Below, piece after piece: positions 10,128 to 19,923 of a DNA stretch of 22,612 bases (position 1 is the stretch's first letter; each line of letters begins with the position of its first letter). The position numbers and the translations under genes were made by a program. The notes beneath the pieces are model-generated. The model did no database searches. It saw nothing but the letters and a program-made list of their open reading frames with translations, and had not been told where the DNA came from. Source of the stretch: Poteriospumella lacustris (Eukaryota > Sar > Chrysophyceae > Chromulinales > Dinobryaceae); contig SMOI01000199.1 in assembly GCA_008000375.1 (NCBI GenBank), positions 2,827 to 25,438 of the forward strand. The letters run 5' to 3'.

Positions 10128-10609
10128 ATGACGCTTTTGATTTCGCTTTTTGTATTGTCTATACTGATTGCTCACTCTGCTGCAAGCACTTGCGGTGGAA
10201 ATTGTCCAAGCGGAAAATGTCCTTCTTGTCCATGCGGCACAACGCCCAGCAAGGTCGATGTTGCCACTTGGTGCTCGAAGTACTCGTGGAATCAAGCTGC
10301 GTGTCAATGCATCATGAATGCCGAATCTGCCGGCAACAGCAATACCATGAACTATAACTCCGATGGAAGCTTCGATGTTGGCCTTTGGCTGGTGAACAAT
10401 TATAACTGGAACGCTTGTAGTGGTGGATCCGCTCCTTGTGGAGCTTCCGCCAACCTCCAATGCGGTAAGAGTCCTTTAAGAAAAATGCTTTCTATTTTTT
10501 GTTTTTACTCGTTTCTGTCGACATAGCCATCGACGTGTACAATTGGGGTGGTAGAACTTGGAAATTCTGGTCGACCTGCGCGAAATGTGGAGTTTGCAAT
10601 TCCAACTGA
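10128..10609 (+). CDS. Secreted lysozyme-like protein (two exons)
   Basis: The model joins 10128-10464 and 10527-10609 across a 62-base intron (GTAAGA to CATAG), giving 139 residues. Residues 1-20 form a clear signal peptide with a hydrophobic core ending in HSAAS. The mature part has a Cys-rich start (CGGNCPSGKCPSCPC) followed by WCSKYSWNQAACQCI, NAESAGN with the likely catalytic E66, and NYNSDGSFDVGLW. The second exon ends in AIDVYNWGGRTWKFWSTC and closes the Cys-rich fold. This pattern belongs to lysozyme-like proteins that I associate with amoebae and other protists. A role in breaking bacterial peptidoglycan in phagosomes or outside the cell is inferred. The usual Gln-Ile after GLW is Leu-Val here. 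The family assignment is fairly sure; activity is not. Confidence 0.82.
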
Positions 10610-11566
10610 GCAGCATTCTTTGCGCATCGCATTCATTTGTTCATCGGTCTCTTCATTTGTTTTTATTGTTCGTTGTGCCCTTTGTGCAATCGTCGATGCA
10701 CAAGTCTTTATTCCCGAATCATTCTGTTTGTCTGTTTGTCAACAATTTACCACCACTTCTGCTTATCGGCCGCCCTGACATCACCTCTTCAAGTGCTACT
10801 GCATCACCCCGTCTCTCAATTATCACTTATAACCCACCAGATCCAAGATTCCTCATATCCCTTGCGACCTAGCTGCATTTGCGGCGAAATCTCTTTATCC
10901 AACGACCCCTGTAGCAGAATCCGACAACCATCCAATCTTGTTCGTCGCTGAATTACTGGTTTGAGCTCCGACTAATGTTGGTCAATCTATCACTTATTTG
11001 TTGTCTTTGGTTGGATTACGTTTGTCTCTTGCCGTGCTGACTCAAGTCTTGTATATACAGCGAAACACAGTTGTTCTGCACCTCTGCACTCAGCTTCTTT
11101 TCGCTAAATCTTCCTCCCTCACCAACTCCACTCCCACTCTCATACACATTTGTTCACTCACTGTTTATAACGCCCCATTGCCTCCACTCCACCAATGTTT
11201 TTCTTTTCTCATCAAGTTCGATCCCATGTTCATCGGTTTAATGTTTCGCTCCCACGTAGAGTTTATAAGTTTTCGCAACTTTTGACTCACCTCGGCGCCC
11301 TACTGCTAGCCACTCACACCTCAATTCTTACTTTATAACAAATTAGATGATAAATTACCGCTCTATTTTCTCTCCATTGTGAGCTTACGTGTTCTCTGGT
11401 CTGCAATGACGTGCGTTGTGTTCCGCCCGCTGTCAACGTGTCGTTGGTGAAGGTACAGTGTGTACAATGTGATCGACGATCGGTTGATTTGTCTGCTGTC
11501 AGGCGATCTCAGTCTAATTCACATCATATGTACACTTAAATATACACTATAGTCTGACAGTACGCT

Positions 11567-11887
11567 CTACATGTGCGGTTTGTGCCCAACTCCATTAAGA
11601 ATATATGACGTATCGTCTTCAAACCGTTTCTCCAGCCTCAGGGTCTCACCCATCTCTAACGGCACCAGCAGTGCCATGCACAAAATCCCAAACGAGCCTA
11701 TCCCAGACGGTGTCCCTGCTTTGTGTTTTGCGTGTGTTTTGCCTTTGTGTCCATATTTTGTCATTTTCTTCATGAACAATGGAAGGTTATGCACAGACCC
11801 CGTACAAATAAAATGAAACGCATATTGTAGCTCTTTGACGGGCAAATCGGCCCTATATTTAGACACTGAGTCTAAACTTGACGTCAC
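11567..11887. other. Overlapping small ORFs on both strands, function unknown
   Basis: A minus-strand frame (11887-11567, 106 codons) and a plus-strand frame (11571-11816, 81 codons) cover the same DNA. The plus frame has a TATA-like TAAATATA at 11537-11544 about 30 bases upstream and an AATAAA at 11807-11812 just before its stop. The minus frame has a basic segment KYGHKGKTHAKHK followed by a hydrophobic one. Neither resembles a family I know, and two open frames in one 300-base AT-richer stretch can arise by chance. At most one is real. Confidence 0.2.
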
Positions 11888-11910
11888 TCAAAACTATCAC
11901 TCAAAACTAT
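11885..11910. repeat. Tandem 13-base direct repeat (two copies)
   Basis: The unit CACTCAAAACTAT occurs twice without spacing and is followed by a C. It lies in the AT-richer gap. It may be a small replication-slippage duplication; no role is evident. Confidence 0.85.
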
Positions 11911-12356
11911 CCGTTGAAAATCGGCGCACGAACGAACCACATTGGTTCAATCAGAGATACTCTCGAATAGAATTAATTAAATCGTAAGTTACCGAGCCAT
12001 CCAGTTCTACGACGCTTGAGTACAACGGTTCTTCGTGCTAACAATTGGTATCACTGCGCGCTGTCTGGAATATGTCTAGAATATCCTAGAAGCACAGACT
12101 ACTCAAAAACAGCCCAATGTACGTTATGCGGTGGCGATCATGTGATTATAGGTGTAGATTGAGGTGAGTTTACTGTCCCTATTAAGCGGACCACAACAGA
12201 CCACAGAGAACAGCGAGCCGCTAACAAAAAGAGTCGTCACTCGCTGAGAGCTGAGTTATGTGATTGTGGTTGATGCAGAACTGCAGAACGGTACAGTTTG
12301 TTGATGTTCAAGAGAGAAGTGGAGCTTGAACGCGTAACGTAACTTGGAATTCCGAA

Positions 12357-14374
12357 ATGTCGCACCCCAAGCACGAAGTTTTGGACGCCCATTCTCAGGA
12401 ACCGTTCTTCCGCAAATTCTTCTCAAGACGATGGGAGATGGTTTTTCTTCTCTTCAGGTACGCAGGAATCTAATTGCGAAGTTATTTTTTGTTTATCTTT
12501 TGTATGTTTTTTTACGAAGCGGCTTGGCCGTCGTGTACACGCTGAGAGTCAACATTTCCGTCGCCGCACAAAAGATGCGCGATGAGCTCGGCTGGACAGA
12601 AAGTCAGAAAGGCCTTGTTCTGGTATGTTTCAGCAGAATTTGTACACTGAATGGTGTTTCTAACATGTTGCGTGCATGTTTAGTCCGCCTTCTACTGGGG
12701 GTACTCTGCGGGTCAGATTCCTGCGTCACGTCTGATCCAACACTTTGGAGCGAAATGGATCTTCGGGCTCAGCATCTTGATTCCGTCAGTGTTGACGTTG
12801 TTCGTTCCCGCCGCTAGTCGTCATTCGTTTGGATTGGCTTTGTTTATTCGGTGCATCATCGGCTTCTTCGAGTCAGCTTCGTTTCCTGCCGTGTACCACT
12901 TCTTCCCGATCTGGGTCCCTATCAAGGAAAAAACCCTCATGATCCCGTCCATCGTGTCGGGGATGTATATGGGCGAAATTATTGGTTTCTCAATCGCGGG
13001 AGTGTTGGTGGAATCGACCATTCAAGTTGCGGGCTCCAACCTGGGTGGCTGGCCGTCGGTGTTCTATTGCTTCGGCACACTGGGAATTGTATGGTTTCCC
13101 TTCTTTGCAATTCGTGCATATGAGTCTCCTGCTGTGCATCCGAAGATTACCATGGATGAGATCCTTTTGATCAACGAGGGCAAGGCGTTCGCCAAAATGC
13201 CTGAGCTCGCCGACCACCCGATCTCTCAAAAGCAGAAGGCTTCCTTCTCGCAACACCCCGCTTTCACGGGCGATACCACCTCTCCCATGCAGACAGAACA
13301 AGAGTTCCGCCGCAGTATTTCATTCAGTGGAGATGGTGGTCATGCGCCCGTGTTTGTTTCGGAGAAACACGGAAGCGCCGGTTCCTCAAAGGTAACGCGC
13401 CGCGGTATTTGGAAGTGCCCGCTGAAGCTCACCCGATTCCTTCTATTTCCCTCATAGCGAACTACCAGTTCTCAGCGCTACGCCACCTTAAACTCCACCG
13501 AACATACAGACGCGCTGCTTCAGGAGGAAGCCCAGCACAACGCGAGTCACGTTGAAGACGACGAGGATGACGAGAACCTGCAGCTGATTCTGTCCGACAA
13601 GGAGAAGATGGCCGAGCGCACACCCTGGCTTGCCTTCTTCACCCACCCGGTGGCGCTCACTCTGTTCATCAACTCTTGGGCCAATGTAAGTCGTCTATTG
13701 GCACGAGTCACCCGTCGATTCGCCTTTTGACTCCGCGGAACTGTGTGTAGGGCTGGATCGGCTTCACGCTGCTGTCGGAGATGCCGTCGTACCTGACGGA
13801 CGTGCTGGGCTTCGACCTGACCTCTGCGGGCATCCTGTGCGTCTTCCCATACATGACGCTGTTCTTAGCCAACTTGGGCTTCGGCGCGCTGTTTCTGTAT
13901 TTCCAGAACGACCACGACTGGTCCACCGACCGCGTGCGGCAGGTGGCCGAGTGGGTGTGCATCTTTGGCTCGGCGTTGGGATTGATTGTCTGCTCGTTTA
14001 TGGAGAACAAGTACGTGGCGTACGTTTTCATGATCCTGACCCAGCTCTTGTACGGAGCTGGCCAGTCCGGGTTGGGCTGCGCGTACAGCGATGTCGCTCC
14101 GAACTACTCGTCGTCGCTGAACTCCATCGGCAACACTATCTCAGCCATCGCGGGAATCGTTGGGCCGATCGTCGTGGCAGCGTTCATCTCGGATTATCCC
14201 GACCCGTGGGGCTGGCGCGGCGCCTTCTTTCTGACGATGGGCATGTCGTTGATCGCGCTGGTCCCGTGGGTGCTCTTCCAGACCTCGCTCATCGTGCCAG
14301 AGCTCAATATGCCACGCAAACTACACCGCAGCCAAAAGCCACACGCTCGTTCTTCGCTGCAAGGTGTGCTCTAG
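12357..14374 (+). CDS. SLC17-like major facilitator anion transporter (five coding exons)
   Basis: The exons are 12357-12457, 12520-12622, 12684-13391, 13458-13685 and 13751-14374, giving 587 residues. The introns are 62, 61, 66 and 65 bases with GT-AG ends, and all junctions keep frame. Splicing restores the first helix, FLLFSGLAVVYTLRVNISVA, typical of SLC17 (sialin, phosphate and vesicular glutamate carriers). Later family marks include FYWGYSAGQIPASRL, GFFESASFPAVYHFFPIWVP, GWPSVFYCFGTLGIVW, AYESPAVHPKIT and PSYLTDVLGFDL, consistent with 12 membrane helices. The central cytosolic loop, about residues 220-358, is far longer than the usual few dozen residues and is Ser/His/Asp-rich. Substrate cannot be told from sequence; an organic or inorganic anion moved with H+ or Na+ is likely from the family. 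The start at 12357 precedes a short polar tail, as in relatives. Confidence 0.92.
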
Positions 14375-14769
14375 TCCGTCTTCGGTTCGAATTGCGTCTC
14401 GCACGCAACCGCGACATGTTTGTTTTCCTCACAACAGCCCCTTCGGTTTATTTGCTTTATTTCGCATTGTTTGTTCCTTCCACACCATCATTGGCTTTGT
14501 TTCTACCTCCCCCCCCCCCTATATACTTCGCGATTCTCCGCACAGCAGTTGTCTGTGGCTAGCCGCAGTCACGTGCTTCATTCGTTTGTCTCGGTACGCT
14601 GCCGCTCACGCAGACTGCGGTTTGTGTTAGTGTTAGTCGCGCGGGACTGTAATTCAGACTGACTTCTTATGTGTTTTCTTTCCATCCCTTCGTACACAGA
14701 CAACACCTTCACCGTGGGGCCAGATCGGTGATCGGTGACCCTCTGCTGTCGCCCAGTAACGGAGAGCAC
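14375..14769. other. Gap between the transporter and the unknown large gene
   Basis: This contains the transporter 3' UTR and the leader of the next gene. A pyrimidine-rich stretch ending CGTACACAG near 14700 looks like a 3' splice site, so the next gene may have an intron in its 5' UTR. I see no further gene. Confidence 0.4.
14509..14519 (+). repeat. Poly-C tract (C11) downstream of the transporter
   Basis: Eleven consecutive C residues lie about 135 bases after the transporter stop, probably in its 3' UTR or just beyond. This is the longest of the four poly-C tracts in the window. Confidence 0.9.
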
Positions 14770-17700
14770 ATGGCGACGACGACGGTGGGCGAAGGTGTGT
14801 CGCAGGGTGGCGACACCGCGGGCCGAGGAGGTGCGTCCGTTGCGCCGCCGTCGTCGACGCCGCGACTGACGCCGCCAACGGTAGAGAGCAAGCAAGTCTT
14901 CGGTAACTATTGCATCGCCAGCAACTGCTGTTCTAGCCTGCGATACTGGACACGACACTCTTTGAGGAAAGGACTTGCAGGGGCGGCATCAACGACAGCT
15001 CTCCTAGTGATTCTGTCGTCCTTTCCTGTCATTGCCTTCCACTCCCCTCCTCCTATGCAGGAGCTCGATTTTTCGAATATTCCTGTGCGGTGATTCATCC
15101 TGCACAATTCTATCGCTGCTGAGGAGGATATACTATCACACGCCAGAAAACAATTAGTAAACACGGCTTCAAAGATGACCGAGTCTACCGGCTATTGGAC
15201 TTCGAACGCGGCCGTTCCCAGTTCGCCCTTCGCCGGTGGAACGCCAAAAGTTGGGCGGAAATTGTCGGGGCTCAGTCTACTGCTGGACGAGGACGCCCGA
15301 ATACGTTCTTCTGCTTCAATATCACCGATGGCGTCCCAGTCTGCGCCAAGCAGTAGCAGCAAGCCCAAATTTTCGATGTCCGTCGATGGGGACAGCAAAC
15401 GCGTCGACACGCTTGTCGCTCTCCCCAAGCCTGTAGCTGACGCGTCTTGCATGGAATTCGGTAGTTTCTATCAGAGTTATAAGAGCGACGACCTCGACAT
15501 CCTCCCAGACACGTTTCACATCCCGCTGGCCCCCAGTCAGCCCCAGGCCGCGCCGAAGGCGGACGCGTCGCTCAGCTCCTTTTCATTCGACGTGCATGAC
15601 GACGACAAGCAGGTGCTGACCTGCGCCGAGCTGATCGACTTCATTCTGCGCTTCGCGAACACCAACGAGGAGTTCGTCGCGTCGCCCTCCTCGCGATCGC
15701 TGTGGCACTTGACGACGGTGCGGCTGGTGGCGGCGGACGAGAAAGGCGAGCCGCTCAACGACTTGCCGCTGGACTTGAGCGCGACTGCGGATGTGCTCAA
15801 TTTGGGTCTGACGGACTTCGCCATCGTGGACAGAAGCGGCGACCGCACGCTGATGCACATCCGCATCGAAGGGACGATACACGGCAACGTCCCGTACAGC
15901 GGCAACACGACGACGGTGGACATGCCGTACACGAGCCTCAACCGGCCGCAAGGCGACGAGGAGGACGCCGAGGGCGACCAACTGGCGTCACAGTCGCGCT
16001 GTCTGCGACGTGCTGACCGCAGCGACGACAGTTTGCTCATGATCAGCAGCGAGGACTCCGCGTCATCCTTCGACACGATGCGGCGACAGACGTCCATCGA
16101 GTCGCTGGAGCCCGACGTCATCACCGTCTTCAAAATGGACACCGAGGAGCGCATCTCCGGCGTGGCGCCGCTCGTCGCACACGACGAGTCCTTCGAGGCG
16201 CTGGGCAACATTCGCCTCGAGTCGCCGTCGTCCGCGCGGGGCAGCGGGAAGCCCAAAAAGGAAAAGCGCCTGAAGCGGCGGTCGCTCGTCAAGCGCAGCG
16301 ACTCGGCCACTAGCAATACGAGCGGCGCTCCCACCCCGAGCTCTCGGGGGCGGTCCTCCTCGGGCAGCTTGCTGATCTCGTGTCGCCGCTGGGGCACCGA
16401 CCGCTGGAAGGTCGCAAAGGAGATCGCGCTGACGCCCAGCGGCTCCGTCGTCTGGGCAACGACGCCAGCGAGCAGCCAAAAGAAGCCTCCACAGCTGCAG
16501 AGCAGTCGTTTGGCCGACAGCGACGACGGCAGCGCCCGCAGCGCGCTTCAGATGGACACCCGCAGCGTGAAGCCGTTTCAAAACGTCCGTGACGAGACGG
16601 CGCCTTGGTTCGACGACTTTTCGTACTCGTCGCCGCCGGCGGGGTCGCCGATGCCGCCGCTTCCGTCGTCAACGTCCAAGTCGCCGTTCCCCTCGTCGTC
16701 CGTGCGCAAGCCGCGCGCCTCTTCGTCGCCGTCGACGGCGCACTCGAGTGCCTCGTCGGCGCTGACGACGCCGGCGTCGTCCGGCAAAGCCACCAAAGCG
16801 AAAGCCGCCAGCAACTTCTTCAGCAGCCAGCACGACGAAGAGCTGCTGCGCAAGCGCTCGTCGATCATTCTGGTGCCCGCCGCGGGCGACCCGGGCCTGG
16901 AGCGGCGGCACTCGGAGCGGCCGTACGACGAGGACCACGACGTCATCGACATCCTCAAGTACCAGCGCCAGACGCCCTCCATTCTCTCGCTCGAAAAGAC
17001 CGGCGCGCTGCAGACGATCTTCCCGCACACCTCGCAGCCGCTGCTCGCCAAGTTTTCGCCGAAGCACTCGAACAGCCCGCCGCCCACCGCGCCGGGCGCC
17101 GCAGCGGTCGCGCCCGACGGTTCGCCGCCGCTGAGCCGTCGCAAACTGCGGCGGTCGCGCTCCGATTCGCAGAACGGCGACGCGGAGCCGGACGACGAAG
17201 ACGCCGAGTCGCGCGCCAGCGCTGCCAATCTCGGCACGATCCACGAGCACCAGCAGTACCCCCACCAGCTGCGCGAGCGCCGCCTGCGCGCGATGTCGTC
17301 GCTGTCGAATTCGTCGCGGGGCGGCGGCGACGACGCGAGGGGCCGAAAGCCGCCGAGCGCCGCATCGCTCGACGCCGACGGCGATGCCAGCGACGACGAC
17401 GTCTTCGAGGGCAGCGGTCGCCCGATCTACGCGCAGCACAGCAGCGACGGCTACGACTCCGAGTACGACGCGGGCAGCCAGCAGAGCGCCGCGGCTCTTC
17501 TCTCCGCCGCGGCGCTGAGCGCACAGGCGCCGGCGCACTCCTCCGCGGCGCTGCTGCTGTCGTACAAGTCGGCGGCGGCACAGTCGTCGCGCGGCTCCTC
17601 GTCGCACAGATCGCTGTCGCCGTTCCACACGTCGTCCGCCTCCTCGCAGCCCGGGTCCGACGCGGCCGCGGAGGCAGTCGGGGCGGCGAAGCTGCAGCGG

Positions 17701-18219
17701 CCGCAGCACCAGCGCCACCACCACCACCCGCACATGGCGCATCGTCCGCCGCACACCCCAAAGACGCTGCTGAAGTCCGCCGCGAAGCCGCCGTCGCCGT
17801 CGCCGGTCGCGACGACGTCCGCTCGTGCGACGACGACCGCCGCGTCGGCCATGACGACGCACGCCAGCGAGGTCGCGTCGCCCACCGGCGAGGAGGCGGC
17901 CGCGACGAGTCCGCAGAAGCCCGGCGCCCAGAGTCGCAGTGCGCTGTCGTCGGGTGTGAGCACGCCGACGCAGCGCTCGTCGCTCTCGGGCCTCTTCTCG
18001 CCGTCGCGGCCGACCGAAGCCTGCGGCAGCGCGCCAGGCAGTCGGCGCGGCAGCAGCAACAGCAGCTTCTTCGGTCGTCTGTACGACAGCCTCCTGCGCA
18101 TCTCCTCGCCAGCACTGCCACCGGCCGGTCCCGCGTCGGCTGGCGTCGCTATGGACGCGAGTGACCCGGCCGGCGACTCCGCCGCTGCCGATGACGGCGC
18201 GTCGGCGCGGCCGGCGTAG
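14770..18219 (+). CDS. Large Ser-rich, mostly disordered protein of unknown function
   Basis: The core is an uninterrupted frame from at least 15175 to 18219. My preferred model adds upstream exons, joining 14770-14902, 14981-15006, 15061-15089 and 15147-18219, for 1,086 residues. The last junction (57-base intron, GTGATT to CGCCAG) keeps frame into codons that lead straight to ATG 15175; the two before it are less sure, and ATG 15175 could instead be the true start. Residues near 195-320 look folded, with KQVLTCAELIDFILRFAN and ATADVLNLGLTDFAIVDRSG. Another compact piece is CRRWGTDRWKVAKEIAL followed by SGSVVW. The remainder is Ser/Pro/Ala-rich with a basic block KKEKRLKRR, His- and Ala-rich runs and a conserved-looking end, SSFFGRLYDSLLRISS. 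There is no membrane segment or known catalytic motif. I do not recognise the family; a phospho-regulated scaffold is only a guess. Confidence 0.75.
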
Positions 18220-18525
18220 CGCAGCTGCTGCCCTTGTACATAGCGCAGGGCCCGGGACTGCGCACCTCCCTTCGATAGACGTTTTTACTTTGATTGGGCC
18301 GCCGATGCCGCGAATAGACTGTAAAGTGACGTTGTGCGTGCCCCGTGCGACCTCTCCAGGACCGGAACCCTGCGGAGCTTCAACTTACAGAAAATAGTGA
18401 CAAATCAACCGACCGGAACAACGAACACAGAACGCGCAAATGGGAAAAAAGAAAAGAAGGACTACTCTACCAAACCTCCGCGGTCACGGACGGTCGCGGA
18501 CGACACCGAGGCCCTCGCGGACGAC
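18220..18525. other. Convergent 3' gap
   Basis: This 306-base stretch lies between the stops of the unknown large gene (+) and the Cdk1-like kinase (-), so it should contain both 3' UTRs. A purine-rich stretch, AATGGGAAAAAAGAAAAGAAGG, centres near 18450 and is the only visible feature. There is no clear AATAAA. Confidence 0.4.
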
Positions 18526-19489
18526 TCAGTACGGCGCACTGTTCCGCAGCGACTCGGGCAGTTCGTCGAAGAACGCGTGCTGTCGCGCGGACGCCGCCGA
18601 AATGCGCTTCGCCGGGTCGTACTCCAGCATTTTCGAAAGCAGCTCCACGCCCACGTCATCCAGCTTCGGGACTAAACTGTGAAGCGACTCCGGCGACGGA
18701 TAAACGGGGAAGTTGTCGCGGTACTCGGGCAGTTCGTGGAACGTGAGGTACGTCGTCTCGTTGGGCGTGCCCAGGAACCGGAAGATCGTGTCCAACTGCG
18801 AGTCTTCCGTTGTGCCCTTGAATAGCGGCGTACCATTCACCATCTCTGCAAAAATACAGCCTATGCTCCAAATATCCACCGGCGTCGAGTATTTCCGCGA
18901 GCCCAGCAGCACGTCGGGCGCGCGGTACCACAGCGTCACCACCTCGTGCGTGTACGAGCGTACGGGAATGCCGAATGCTCGGGCTAAACCAAAGTCGGCG
19001 AGCTTCAACTCCCCCTCTCGATTAATCAGCAAGTTCTGAGGCTTCAAGTCGCGGTGCAGCACGCGGTGGTGATGGCAATAGGCCACGCCCGTCAGCAGCT
19101 GGAAGAGGAACGACTTCACGATGTTGAGCTCCAGACCACTCTCGCAAACATCCAGGTACTTCTTCAAGTCCTGGTCCAAATACTCGAAGACCAGCGTGAG
19201 AGTTTTCTCCGCGTGCACGACGTCGAACAATCTGCGAAATAGCACACGCGGCGGTTATTGTTGCTCTGCATCATAGGCATTGCGCCACAACCTACCTCAC
19301 AATGTTGGGATGTCGAAGCTCCTTCAACAACGAAATCTCACGAATCGCAGTGGACGGGATGCCTTCGTCCTCGGCTTCCAGACGGATCCGCTTCAGAGCG
19401 ATAATTTTACCGGACTTGCGGTCCTTGGCCTTGTACACCACGCCGTACGTGCCTTCGCCGATCTTCTCCAATTTTTGGTACCGCTCCAT
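18526..19489 (-). CDS. CDK1: PSTAIRE cyclin-dependent kinase, Cdk1/Cdc2 type (two exons)
   Basis: This Ser/Thr kinase drives the cell cycle when bound to cyclins. The model joins 19489-19296 and 19231-18526 across a 64-base intron (GTAGGT to TCGCAG), giving 299 residues, the normal length. The glycine loop GEGTYGVV carries the inhibitory T14 and Y15. The catalytic Lys is K33, and the cyclin-binding helix PSTAIRE is at 45-51, identical to the animal and yeast motif. HRDLKPQN is at 124-131, DFG at 144-146, and the activating T159 sits in [25 protein letters not shown] and the C-terminal R-H-x-F element complete the fold. PSTAIRE identifies a core cell-cycle CDK; whether the organism has a second such kinase cannot be judged here. 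Its upstream region is shared with ATP12. Confidence 0.97.
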
Positions 19490-19923
19490 GACAGATCAAT
19501 GCAATGCACGAGAGGTGAGACAGCCGAACTCGAACAGGAAGTGACGAATGGGATCGCGGTGGACTTGCGCGTCGCATCCATCGCCCATCGCCGTGCTCTG
19601 TCGCTGCGGCAGCCGTCTGCGAGCGCACCCCTGCGGCGCTTCTCTCCTCGCTTTCGTCCGTCTGTTTGTTTTTCGAAGAAAGCGGAAATCCGTTTATTAG
19701 TTTCCCGTTCCGAGTTTATACCAACAGTAGTCATGACGACGACGATGCACCAGCACCAGCAGAGCCGAAGAGCGACAAGACAAGCGAGTTTTATGGTATG
19801 GCTTATTAGTGCAGTATGTGGCCACCCAAGACACCTTATGGGTGTTGAGAACGCAATATAGCACAGTGCGGTTGAGCCTATCTTGATTTGGTGTTGGTCT
19901 GGTGTATTTGATCATCAGAAAAG
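19490..19923. promoter_or_regulatory. Divergent upstream region of Cdk1 and ATP12
   Basis: The two start codons are 434 bases apart on opposite strands, so both promoters and 5' UTRs lie here. Open frames in it, such as the continuation of 19280-19861, are antisense to Cdk1 exon 1 and not gene-like. No certain core-promoter element is visible. Confidence 0.45.

Larger units (their letters stand above)
10610..12356. other. 1.7 kb AT-richer gap without a firm gene
   Basis: This is the longest gene-free stretch. It holds the lysozyme 3' UTR and the transporter's upstream region. Plus-strand frames at 10548-10951 and 10998-11285 are short, rich in Leu, Ser and Pro from pyrimidine-rich DNA, and look fortuitous. 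I see no tRNA, snRNA or transposon ends. A 13-base direct repeat lies at 11885-11910 and a pair of small ORFs at 11567-11887; both are listed separately. Confidence 0.5.

Noticed and set aside
9984-10460. 158-codon minus-strand frame across the lysozyme gene
   Set aside because: It is antisense to a gene with signal peptide, conserved Cys and a consistent intron, and has no family features.
10610-12356. tRNA, snRNA or transposon in the long gap
   Set aside because: I looked for T-loop-like sequences, snRNA core motifs, terminal inverted repeats and transposase or reverse-transcriptase motifs by eye and saw none; a covariance-model search would be decisive.
16605-18164. 519-codon plus-strand frame and several long minus-strand frames within the unknown large gene
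   Set aside because: Composition is dominated by Arg, Ala and Gly from GC-rich repeats; the longer frame 15175-18219 is the better candidate.
18526-19489. Cdk1 and Cdh1 in one window as a functional cell-cycle cluster
   Set aside because: They are about 8.7 kb apart with unrelated genes between, and the other neighbours are diverse housekeeping genes; chance is sufficient.
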